Below are positions 26,468-34,780 of a stretch of 64,000 bases of DNA, piece by piece (within the stretch, counting starts at the first letter, position 1; the number at the start of each line of letters is the position of its first letter). The DNA is from Streptomyces sp. V3I7 (GTDB lineage Bacteria > Actinomycetota > Actinomycetes > Streptomycetales > Streptomycetaceae). A model generated the notes under the pieces. That model saw nothing but the letters and a program-made list of their open reading frames with translations. It was not told the DNA's origin and searched no databases. The DNA lies in assembly GCF_030817495.1 (NCBI RefSeq), contig NZ_JAUSZK010000001.1:682001-746000 (forward strand), given 5' to 3'. A program made the translations under genes and the position numbers.

Positions 26468-29400
26468 CTAGAGAAGTCCCAGCAGCCGCAGGTCCGAGGC
26501 GTACTTGCCGATGAACTCCGGTGAGAGCGACGGCACCCGGCCCTCCCCCACGCCGAGTCGGTCCACCGCCGCGGTGAACCGTGCCGCCGGCACCGCCGAG
26601 GCCGGGCGGGGCTCGGCGGGGCGGGCGTAGGCGCTCATCAACGGCAGGAGAGACAGGCGGCGTTGGTGGTCCGGCAGGCCGCGCAGGGCCGCCTCGGTGC
26701 GGATGTGCCACTGCCGGTGGTCGTCGAACCGGGCGAGGGGATGCCCCGCGTCGGCGAGCCAGTCCACGAGGGTGTCCAGCGAGATGCCGTCGTCGTTCGC
26801 GTTGACGGTGTGGTACGTGACGTACCCGTCGCTGTCCGCGGCGTCAGCGCCGAGTGCGGTGATCGCCGCGGCGGTGAAGTCGACCGGCAGGCCCCGGTAG
26901 TGGGCCCGCCTGCGGTTGCCGTGCCCGTCGAGCCGGTAGAAGGAGCGCGGCGCCATGCCGGTCGCCAGGACGCTGAGGATCAGCCGGGTGAACCGGTCGG
27001 CCCGGTTCAGCCGCCCGGGCAGGCTGCTGTGGGCCAGGATCATGTCGGGCCGGAACACGGTGACCGGCAGGCCCGCCCGCTCGTGCGCCTCCCGCAGCAG
27101 GACCTCGCCGGCCCACTTGCTGGTGGCGTAGCCGTTCGCGTCGGAGTCGTTCAGCTGCCGGGTCGCCGCGGCGGAACGGATGTCGGCCGTTTCGTCGAGG
27201 AACGATCCGTCGGGCCGCATCGCGGCGGCCACCGTCGACACGTAGACGAACCGCTTCCTGCGGTGGGAGAGCGCCAGCGCGATCAGCTCGGCGGTCGCGG
27301 CCACGTTGGGGGCGAACAACTGGCGGTACGGAAGGACGTGGTTGACCAGGGCCGCCACGTGCACGATCTGGTCGGTGTCGGCGCCCAGCCGCTCCCAGAC
27401 CGCCTCGTCAAGGCCGAGCCGGGGCGCCGAGACGTCCGCGGCCAGCACCTCGAGATGCCTTTCCGCGGTCGCGGCGAACCAGGCCCTGTCCGCCGACGCC
27501 TCACCCAGGCACGCGAGGACACGCTGCCGGGCGGCCGCGTCGTCGGCGGCGCGGGCGAGACAGGTGAGCGTGCCGCCGGTCTCGGCGACCCGGCGGAGCC
27601 ATTCGACGGCCAGGAACCGGCCGAGGTACCCGGTGGCCCCGGTGAGCAGGACGTTGTGGACCATGTCGGGTGCCTTCGTCCCCTCGGTCAGAAGCCGTTC
27701 GTCGACGAAACGGTCCAGGGCCAGGTCGCTCGCCCGCACCTCCGTCGCGTCACGGCCGTGCACCGTGGCGAACGTGGGGCGTTCGGTCCGGGTCGCGTGC
27801 GCCGAGGCGAGGTGGTCCGCGATCCGGGCCAGCGTCGAGGCCGGCTGGAGGACGACCTGGATGGGCACCTCCACGTCGGTGATCTGCTCGAGAACGGCCA
27901 CGAAGGTGTGCGCCGACAGGGAGTCACCGCCCAGATCCGTGAAGGCGGCCTGAGCCCGGACCAGCGAGGCGGGGCAGCCCAGGGTGATCTGGGCCGCGGT
28001 GAGGACTGCCGCCAGCGGTTCTACGTCCCCTGCGGCCCGCAGCGCCGCGATCTGGCCGTCTCTGCCGGTGGCGATGTCCGCGTACAGCCGCTCCAGCGGG
28101 GCGCCGTAGCGTTCCTTCAGGGCGGGGCGCAGCAGCTTGCCGACGCCCGAGAGCAGTCCGTTGTCGATGGTGAACGGCTGCCGTTCGACGAGGACGTCGT
28201 GCGGGATCTCGTACGCGTTGAGGCCCGCGTCGTGGGCGAGTTCGCGCATCGAGTCCAGGGTCCTCACGCGTATCGCGGCGTCGTCGGCCCCGGCCAGGTG
28301 CTCCGGGTCGGGGACGACCACCGCGAGCAGGAAGGCCTGCTCGCTGCTGCCGTGCACGTAGATCTGGGCGATGTACGGGCTGGTCGCGTACAGCGCCTCG
28401 AGGCCGGACACGGCGACGAACTCCCCCTGGGAGAGCTTGACGACGTTGTTGATCCGGTCGACGTAGACCAGGTGGTCGGGCGCGGTCTGGGCGAAGACGT
28501 CGCCCGTGCGGTAGAAACCGTCCTCGTCGAAGGCGCGGGCGGTGACCTCGGGCTGCCGGTAGTAGCCGGGGAACAGTCCGGTCGACTTCACCCGCAACTC
28601 GCCGCGGGGGAAGGGCTTGTCGGTGGCGAAGTAGCCGAGTTCGGGGACGTCGGCCAGCCGGTAGTCGGTGACCGGCGGGCGGCGCACCACCTGGTCGACG
28701 ACGATGGCGCGGGTGGTCTCCGTCGAGCCGTAGCAGTCGACGATCCTCGTGCCGAGAACCTCGGCCATGAAGGTGTGCATCGCCTCCGACAGGGGCGCGC
28801 TGCCGCACAGCGCGACCACGATCCGGCCGCCGAGCATGTCGTCGCGGACCTGGAGCGACGCGGCCGCCTCGGCGTCCGGGCGGGCGGTGCCGGTGCGGCA
28901 CAGGCGGTCGGCTTCGAGCAGGTACCGCTGGTACACCATGTCGCAGATCCTCGGCACCAGGCTGAGGATCGTCGGCCGCGACAGGCGGATGTCGTCGAAC
29001 AGTGTCGACATGTCGCTCCGGGCGGAGAAGAAGCCGATGCCGCCGGCGGCGAGTCCGTTGATCAGATAGGCGCGGCCGTTGACGTGGCTCATCGGCATGT
29101 AGTGCAGGACCAGCACCGGAGTGCCGCTGCCCGCCGCGGTGTTGAGGCCACCGCGGCAGTTCTGCCACATACGGGTGATCATGGACGCGGTGTAGATGGC
29201 GCCCTTGGGCGTGCCGGTGCTGCCGGAGGTGTAGATCAGGCTGACCAGACGGTCCGGGTCGCCGTCGTCGTACGGCTGCACGGCGGGCAGCCGGGCCCCG
29301 CGGTCCAGCTGGTCCTGCAGCGGCACCACCTCGGCCCTCTCGCCCAGTTTGTCCGCGGCCGCCCTCAGGGCGTCTTTGTGGTCGTCCACCCGGGGGTCGT

Positions 29401-29980
29401 AGTCGAAGACGACGAGACGTTCGACGCAGTCGGAGGCGAGGACGGCGTCCACGGCGGTGCCGAGCGAGCCGATGTCGGCGGCGAGGAGCCGCGGGCGGGT
29501 CTCGGCGATGACCGGCGCCAGCCGGGGCGCGGAATGGCCGAGCGGCAGCGGGACCGCCACCGTGCCCAGGTACATGCAGGCCAGGTCGATGGTGGCGTAG
29601 TCGACGCCGGTGAAGCCCAGGGTCGCGACGAAGTCACCGGCGCGCAGGCCGCCTTGGCTCTCGTCGGACCAGGCGGTGGCGAGGCCGATCACTCGCTGCC
29701 ACACCTCTGCGTAGGTCAACGTCTCGAAGTGGGGCAGGAGTTCACGGGTGGCCCGGCCGGTGGCGGGATCGCGGACGATGCGGTCGGCCCGGCGGGCGAG
29801 CGCCGGCCGGTCCGCATATCCGCCCATGGCGGCGGCGATGGTGCCGACGAGGCTCCCGTCGGCGCGGACGAGGGCGTCGGCGACGTCCGGCGACGGAACC
29901 GCCCGGGCGAATTCGGGGTCGTTCGCGTGCAGTGCCGCGATCCTGGACGCGACGTCGTGACCCGCCTGATGATCGGACAT
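26468..29980 (-). CDS. car: Carboxylic acid reductase (A-T-R three-domain enzyme)
   Basis: The 1170-residue protein has the full architecture of bacterial carboxylic acid reductases, which turn a carboxylic acid into an aldehyde with ATP and NADPH. The adenylation domain covers about residues 1-640 (P-loop TSGSTGTPKG at 251-260; CYGSTETTRAIVVDQVV; YRTGDVFAQT). A carrier domain follows with GGDSLSAHTF, Ser about 687, needing phosphopantetheine from a transferase not seen here. The reductase domain begins with LLTGATGYLGRFLAVEW near 775 and has the Tyr-Lys pair in YATSKWAGEVLLREAH. It lies downstream of the DHA2 exporter on the same strand. Its stop codon lies in the target site of a MITE-like element. 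The acid substrate is unknown. Confidence 0.93.
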   Translation of the reverse strand: MSDHQAGHDVASRIAALHANDPEFARAVPSPDVADALVRADGSLVGTIAAAMGGYADRPALARRADRIVRDPATGRATRELLPHFETLTYAEVWQRVIGLATAWSDESQGGLRAGDFVATLGFTGVDYATIDLACMYLGTVAVPLPLGHSAPRLAPVIAETRPRLLAADIGSLGTAVDAVLASDCVERLVVFDYDPRVDDHKDALRAAADKLGERAEVVPLQDQLDRGARLPAVQPYDDGDPDRLVSLIYTSGSTGTPKGAIYTASMITRMWQNCRGGLNTAAGSGTPVLVLHYMPMSHVNGRAYLINGLAAGGIGFFSARSDMSTLFDDIRLSRPTILSLVPRICDMVYQRYLLEADRLCRTGTARPDAEAAASLQVRDDMLGGRIVVALCGSAPLSEAMHTFMAEVLGTRIVDCYGSTETTRAIVVDQVVRRPPVTDYRLADVPELGYFATDKPFPRGELRVKSTGLFPGYYRQPEVTARAFDEDGFYRTGDVFAQTAPDHLVYVDRINNVVKLSQGEFVAVSGLEALYATSPYIAQIYVHGSSEQAFLLAVVVPDPEHLAGADDAAIRVRTLDSMRELAHDAGLNAYEIPHDVLVERQPFTIDNGLLSGVGKLLRPALKERYGAPLERLYADIATGRDGQIAALRAAGDVEPLAAVLTAAQITLGCPASLVRAQAAFTDLGGDSLSAHTFVAVLEQITDVEVPIQVVLQPASTLARIADHLASAHATRTERPTFATVHGRDATEVRASDLALDRFVDERLLTEGTKAPDMVHNVLLTGATGYLGRFLAVEWLRRVAETGGTLTCLARAADDAAARQRVLACLGEASADRAWFAATAERHLEVLAADVSAPRLGLDEAVWERLGADTDQIVHVAALVNHVLPYRQLFAPNVAATAELIALALSHRRKRFVYVSTVAAAMRPDGSFLDETADIRSAAATRQLNDSDANGYATSKWAGEVLLREAHERAGLPVTVFRPDMILAHSSLPGRLNRADRFTRLILSVLATGMAPRSFYRLDGHGNRRRAHYRGLPVDFTAAAITALGADAADSDGYVTYHTVNANDDGISLDTLVDWLADAGHPLARFDDHRQWHIRTEAALRGLPDHQRRLSLLPLMSAYARPAEPRPASAVPAARFTAAVDRLGVGEGRVPSLSPEFIGKYASDLRLLGLL

Positions 29981-29989
29981 GAGAGCTCC

Positions 29990-30066
29990 GCGTGAGACGT
30001 GAGAGTGAGACGTGTGGCGTGTGGCGTGTGGCGTGTGGCGTGAGACGTGAGACGTGAGACGTGAGA
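29990..30066. repeat. Heptanucleotide tandem repeats between exporter and CAR genes
   Basis: The 138-base spacer between the MFS and CAR genes contains runs of the 7-bp units GTGTGGC (four in a row) and GTGAGAC (several). The array lies directly upstream of the CAR start and may vary in length by slippage, which could alter spacing between the two genes. Confidence 0.8.
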
Positions 30067-30118
30067 AGAGTGCGAGGAACCGTGACGTCCCGGGGCCGAT
30101 GTCGCCGCCCCCGGGACG

Positions 30119-31513
30119 TCACTTGGCGGCGTCGGCGGGCAGCCCCCGGCCACCGGTGAAGGCGGCCAGCGCCATCAGCACGTAGACGACGAGGACGACG
30201 AACGCCGGGGCGGCGATGCCGTTTCCGGACTGCAGCCCGGCGAGCAGGGCGACGCCGATCAGAGACCCCGTCGACCGGCCCGCCGACATCAGCCCGCCGG
30301 CGATGGCCGAGCGGTGCGCCGGGGCCGCCGCCATGACCAGGGTGATCTGCGGCACCGTCGCCAGACCGAAGCCGATGCCGACGAACACCAGGCCGAGGCA
30401 CGTACCGAGCGGGGCCCGACTGCCCACCGCGACCAGCAGCAGCCCGCCGGCCAGGGACAGCGCGATGCCGGCGCCCAGCACCTTCCGGGCACCGAACTTG
30501 GCGTCGAAGCGCCCGGCGACCAGGGGCATGAAGGTGATCGGCAGCGCGGAGGACAGGAAGCACAGCCCGGTGGTGACCGGGTCGTAGCCGCGCACCTGCT
30601 GGAGGAACACGCTGAGCGTGAACATCAGCCCGTTGTACGCGACGAAGAGCAGCAGGCCCACGGTGACGAAGCCCCGGAACCCGGGGGCCCGGAACAGGTC
30701 GCCCGGTATGAGGGGGTAGGCGTACGTCCGCTGCCGGATCACGAAGGCGGCGAACGCGATCACGGCCACCGCCGCGGCCGCCACCGGCAGCGGACGGGTC
30801 CATCCCAGGTCCTGGCCCTCGGCGAGAGCCAGTGCCAGGGAGCCGAGGAAGACGATGGACAGCAGCTGGCCCGGCACGTCCTGGGGCTCCTTGGCCGCGG
30901 CCTGTTCGCCCCGGGGCATGTGCCGCGCCGACAGCCACAGGACGAGCAGCACGACGGGTACGTTGATCCAGAAGATGCTCCGCCAGCCCACCGTCTCGAC
31001 CAGGGCGCCGCCGAGCGTGGGGCCGAAGGCGACCGGACTGCCCGCGCACATCGACCAGATGGACATGGCCTTGGCCCGCTTGGCCTGGTCCTGGTAGGTG
31101 TCGGTGAGCATCACCAGCACGGCGGGCATGAGCAGCACCGCTCCCAGCCCCTGCGAGGCGCGCATGGCGACGAGCACGGCTCCGTCGGGAGCCAGGCCGC
31201 ACAGCACGGACGTCACGCCGAACAGGACGACGCCGAGGCGGAACATCCGCACCGCGCCGTACCGTCCGACCGCCGCGGCACCGGCAAGCAGCAGGCTGGC
31301 GATGACGACCACGTACGAGGTGACGACGAACTGCATCGTCGGCAGGCTCGCGTCCAGGTCGGCGCGTATGGACGGGATCGCCACGTGGACGATGCTGGTG
31401 TCGACGACGATCATCCCGTGTGCCAGGCAGGCCACCGCGAGGACGCGGCCGGGCCTGAGGGCCGATTCGCCCACGTCCGGCGCGCGGTTGTCGAGACGGG
31501 TCGATTCGGTCAT
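30119..31513 (-). CDS. MFS transporter, DHA2 family (drug:H+ antiporter)
   Basis: The 464-residue membrane protein has the 14-helix pattern of the EmrB/QacA group. Visible motifs are DTSIVHVAIPSIRADLDAS (motif D1 of the family, after the first helix), GVVLFGVTSVLCGLAPDGAV, RASQGLGAVLLMPAVLVMLT (motif B), and GPTLGGALVETVGWRSIFWI (motif C, antiporter motif). It is likely to export a small product or drug. It precedes the CAR gene by 138 bases on the same strand, so they may be one operon; the divergent ATP-grasp gene starts 296 bases away, and the shared region probably holds both promoters. Confidence 0.9.
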   Translation of the reverse strand: MTESTRLDNRAPDVGESALRPGRVLAVACLAHGMIVVDTSIVHVAIPSIRADLDASLPTMQFVVTSYVVVIASLLLAGAAAVGRYGAVRMFRLGVVLFGVTSVLCGLAPDGAVLVAMRASQGLGAVLLMPAVLVMLTDTYQDQAKRAKAMSIWSMCAGSPVAFGPTLGGALVETVGWRSIFWINVPVVLLVLWLSARHMPRGEQAAAKEPQDVPGQLLSIVFLGSLALALAEGQDLGWTRPLPVAAAAVAVIAFAAFVIRQRTYAYPLIPGDLFRAPGFRGFVTVGLLLFVAYNGLMFTLSVFLQQVRGYDPVTTGLCFLSSALPITFMPLVAGRFDAKFGARKVLGAGIALSLAGGLLLVAVGSRAPLGTCLGLVFVGIGFGLATVPQITLVMAAAPAHRSAIAGGLMSAGRSTGSLIGVALLAGLQSGNGIAAPAFVVLVVYVLMALAAFTGGRGLPADAAK

Positions 31514-31809
31514 GGGCCTGCCATTTCGCGGTGCGTCGTCGGTTCGTGCGTATGCCCTGAGACGTCAGTTCACTCCGGTGTCGGCCAAAGCCACGAGATC
31601 CTAGTCGCGCCGAAACCCACGGCGTCAATACGGAAGTTGGCCGAACCAGCGCGGGCGTCTGAATCGGGCCGCTTCCAGGGGTCGGCATATCGGCACAGAG
31701 GTCGGTCTTCTACTTCCCCGCAGGGTCGGAAGCCCGTAGCCTCGAAGCGCTGAGAACAGCGTGAGGGTGATCGTTGGGCCGTCCGGAACTCTCCCAGGAG
31801 TAAGAAACA

Positions 31810-33147
31810 GTGGAACCCACCTCGACGGCTGCACGGTCGGTCACCGCTACCGACCCCCGCCTGCTGCTCAACGCCTTCGACCACCAGTTCCGGGGCTTTC
31901 GCACCTTCTGGTTCGACCGGATCGCCCCCGCCGGGCCCGTCGTGCTCCCGGCGGCGCTCGGAGCCGAACTGGAGGAAGCGGTCGCCTACTTGGCCGATCT
32001 GCTGCGCAGGGCGGTACGGAGCCTGGGCGCCGACAGCCTGGCCCGGCACCGGGCCCTCGGCCTCGACGAGCGACTGACCGGCTTCTACGCCGACGAGGAC
32101 TTCGAGACCACGTACGCGACGCTGATGGGGCGGCCGGACGTGATGCTCACGGAGTCCGGATGGAAGTTCATCGAGTTCAACTTCTGCTCCTCCACCGGCG
32201 GCCAGGTGTACGGCCACCTGCTCAACGAGCTGTGGCGACAGCTGCTCCCCGAGGACGTGGCGGCCCGTCTCACCCTCGCGGACCCCCTGCGGACGCGGAC
32301 CGAGGTGCTGCGCACCGTGCTCGGCGACCTCGGCCTGGACCCGCACATCGCGCTCGTCGGCTATCTCCCCGACGTCTTCCTCACCGACGTCGGCAACAGC
32401 CGCCGGTACTACGAGATCGAGGTCGACTCGCTGCGCAAGGGAGGAATCCGGGCGGAGTACTTCGAAACAGGCGAGTTCGTCGCCGAACTCGGCTCCCGCC
32501 GGGGCGAGTTCCCGCTGGTGCTGGAGCGGACGGTGCCGCAGGAATGGCTCGACGCGGGGCGGGACATCGGTCCGCTGCTGCGGATCAGGAAGTGCGGCTC
32601 CAGCGTGCTGACGCCGCAGAGCTCCTACCAGGCGGCGAACAAGCAGCTGTTCGCGCTGCTGTCCCAGGGACAGGAGTGGATGACCGACCAGGACCGGGAG
32701 TTCGTGGACCGATACCTCCCCTGGTCACGCGTGATCGGCGACGAACTCGTCACCTACCAGGGCGAGTCGTGGAAGCTGGACGAACTGCTGAGGAGCAGGC
32801 GGGAGGACTTCGTCGTCAAGCGCTCCGACGGCGACCAGAACTTCGACGTGCACATCGGATCCCGGACCGAGCCGTCCGCCTGGGAGGGCGTCATCGCCAA
32901 GGCCAGGTCCGCCGGGACCTGGATAGCGCAGGAGACCGTCCGCAGCACCGGACTCGCCGCGCACGTGCTCGACGTGGAACAGGGCGAGTACCGGGACATC
33001 GTGACGCGTGCCGTGTTCGGACCGCTGTTCATGGGCGGACGCATGACCGGCTGCGTGGCGCGCTACGACGTGCCCGCCCCGCGCAACGCCCCTGCCGGGA
33101 CGGCGGGTTCCAGCATCCTGGGCACCGTCGGCTGGCAGGCCGACTGA
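31810..33147 (+). CDS. ATP-grasp-like ligase (glutathionylspermidine-synthase-like fold)
   Basis: The 445-residue protein has no close textbook name but shows ATP-grasp features in a circularly permuted order: WKFIEFNFCSSTGGQVYGHL near residue 118 (acidic and Asn metal ligands), DFVVKRSDGDQNFDVHIG near 332 (nucleotide-binding Lys and Gly-rich loop) and AGTWIAQETVRSTG near 370. Such enzymes join an amine to a carboxylate through an acyl phosphate. GTG at 31810 is preceded by AGGAG at good spacing. The gene is divergent from the exporter/CAR pair and converges with the second M24 gene (102 bases apart). It is the likely bond-forming step of a pathway; substrates unknown. Confidence 0.6.
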   Translation: MEPTSTAARSVTATDPRLLLNAFDHQFRGFRTFWFDRIAPAGPVVLPAALGAELEEAVAYLADLLRRAVRSLGADSLARHRALGLDERLTGFYADEDFETTYATLMGRPDVMLTESGWKFIEFNFCSSTGGQVYGHLLNELWRQLLPEDVAARLTLADPLRTRTEVLRTVLGDLGLDPHIALVGYLPDVFLTDVGNSRRYYEIEVDSLRKGGIRAEYFETGEFVAELGSRRGEFPLVLERTVPQEWLDAGRDIGPLLRIRKCGSSVLTPQSSYQAANKQLFALLSQGQEWMTDQDREFVDRYLPWSRVIGDELVTYQGESWKLDELLRSRREDFVVKRSDGDQNFDVHIGSRTEPSAWEGVIAKARSAGTWIAQETVRSTGLAAHVLDVEQGEYRDIVTRAVFGPLFMGGRMTGCVARYDVPAPRNAPAGTAGSSILGTVGWQAD

Positions 33148-33249
33148 GCTCGCCGGGCCCGCCGGCGCCCGACGAGTGCCACCAGCCGGACCCGGGAACG
33201 TACCTGGCGCTTGCGGTGGATCCGGGTGAGCGCCGCCGGTGGCGCACCG

Positions 33250-34689
33250 TCACCGCGAGGCGGCCGTCCACGCCTCGACCTCGTCCGCACTGCGTGGCAG
33301 GCCCGAGGACAGGCAGTGCGCGCCGTCGGCCGTGATGACGAAGTCGTCCTCGATCCGTACGCCGATGCCGCGCAGCTCCTCGGGGATCGTCAGGTCGTCG
33401 GGCTGGAAGTACAGCCCCGGCTCGACGGTGAGGACGTGACCGGGTTCGAGGACGCCCTCCAGGTAGGCCTCGCTGCGGGCACTGGCGCAGTCGTGGCAGT
33501 CCAGGCCGAGCATGTGGCCGGTTCCGCAGACGGTGTACCGGCGGTACAGGGCCCGGTCGTGGGCCGCGTCGCCGCCGGGCCTCAGGCCCCAGTCGTCGAG
33601 ACCCTCGGCGATCACCCGCATCGCCGCGTTGTGGAAGTCCCCGAACCGGGCGCCGGGCCGCAGCGCGGCGATGCCCGCCGACTGAGCGGCGAAGACCAGG
33701 TCGTAGACACGGCGTTGGGCCTCGGTGAAGCGTCCACTGACCGGCAGGGTCCGGGTGACGTCCCCGGTGTAGCAGGAGTCGGCCTCGACACCGGCGTCGA
33801 GCAGGAGCAGGTCGCCGTCGCGTACCGGGCCATCGTTGCGGACCCAGTGCAGGACGCAGGCGTGCGAGCCGGCCGCCGCGATGGTCTCGAAGCCCAGGCC
33901 GTAACCCTCAAGCCGAGCCCGCCGGTTGAAGGTGCCCTCGATCCAGCGCTCGCCCCGCTCGAGGTTCGTGGCGTGCCGCAGCTCTCCGGCGACGTCGTGG
34001 AAACCGGCGACCGTGTGGTCCACGGCAGCCCGCAGCTGCTCGAGTTCCCACTCGTCCTTGACCAGCCGCAACTCCGAGAGGAGCGTGCACAGTTCGGCAT
34101 CGCGACCCGGGTCCGGCGGCACCAGCGCGTCGATGAACGCGTCCTCGCCGCGCACCACCCGGGTCGGGACGTTGCCGTGCAGAGCACGCTCCAGGTCGTC
34201 GCGCGCGGCGGCCTCGATGCCGAGGGCGTCGGCGGTCTCGGCCAGCGTGCGTCGCCGGCCGACCCAGAACTCGCCGTGCCTCCGGTCGCTGTAGAGCTCC
34301 GCGCCGTGCGGCCCACCGCCGCGCGGGGACCGGGGCCGGGTGAACAGAGTGACCGCGTGCCCGGTCCCGGTGGGTTCGAAGACCAGGACGCTGTCGGGGA
34401 CCGCCTGGGTCCCCTGCTCGGCGGTGAGGTGGAGGAACGCGGAGTGCGGCCGGAAGTGGTAGTCGAAGTCGTTGCTGCGGACCTTGAGCCCGCCCGCGGG
34501 GACGACGACGCGTTCCCCGGGGAACCGCGCGGACACCGCCGCGCGCCGCTTGGCCGCGTACGCCGCCCCGGACACGGGCGGCAGCCTCAGGTTCGTGTCC
34601 GCCCAGCCCTGCCGAAACGACTCGGCCACCGCGGCCGGTACCGCCCGGTCGTGACTCTGCGCCCCGCGCAAGCCGTCCTGCCGTTCCAT
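33250..34689 (-). CDS. M24-family Xaa-Pro aminopeptidase-like protein (copy 2)
   Basis: The product of 479 residues has the N-terminal AMP_N domain (FPGERVVVPAGGLKVRSNDF) and a pita-bread M24 domain with all five metal ligands: DLLLLDAGVEADSCYTGDVT (two Asp), GTGHMLGLDCHD (His), LTVEPGLYF (Glu) and GVRIEDDFVI (Glu). ATG at 34689 is chosen because GGGGAGG lies just upstream; the frame extends further but without a ribosome site. It is 92 bases downstream of the other M24 gene in the same direction and clearly its paralog, but more diverged (for example EGYGLGFETIAAAGSHACVL). Two aminopeptidase P genes in tandem suggest one has a special substrate, perhaps a pathway product. Confidence 0.9.
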   Translation of the reverse strand: MERQDGLRGAQSHDRAVPAAVAESFRQGWADTNLRLPPVSGAAYAAKRRAAVSARFPGERVVVPAGGLKVRSNDFDYHFRPHSAFLHLTAEQGTQAVPDSVLVFEPTGTGHAVTLFTRPRSPRGGGPHGAELYSDRRHGEFWVGRRRTLAETADALGIEAAARDDLERALHGNVPTRVVRGEDAFIDALVPPDPGRDAELCTLLSELRLVKDEWELEQLRAAVDHTVAGFHDVAGELRHATNLERGERWIEGTFNRRARLEGYGLGFETIAAAGSHACVLHWVRNDGPVRDGDLLLLDAGVEADSCYTGDVTRTLPVSGRFTEAQRRVYDLVFAAQSAGIAALRPGARFGDFHNAAMRVIAEGLDDWGLRPGGDAAHDRALYRRYTVCGTGHMLGLDCHDCASARSEAYLEGVLEPGHVLTVEPGLYFQPDDLTIPEELRGIGVRIEDDFVITADGAHCLSSGLPRSADEVEAWTAASR

Positions 34690-34780
34690 CGCACGCCTCC
34701 CCATCGTGTGGTGCTCCGCTGTCGCGGATGAGTCAACTGCTGTACGCCGCAGCCCGGTTGATGGGTCGCGGCGGACGGGG

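Noticed and set aside
26663..29995. Open frame of 1110 codons on the plus strand opposite the CAR gene
   Set aside because: It mirrors the CAR gene, has no family similarity, and its Gly/Arg/Val-rich composition is typical of antisense frames in high-GC DNA.
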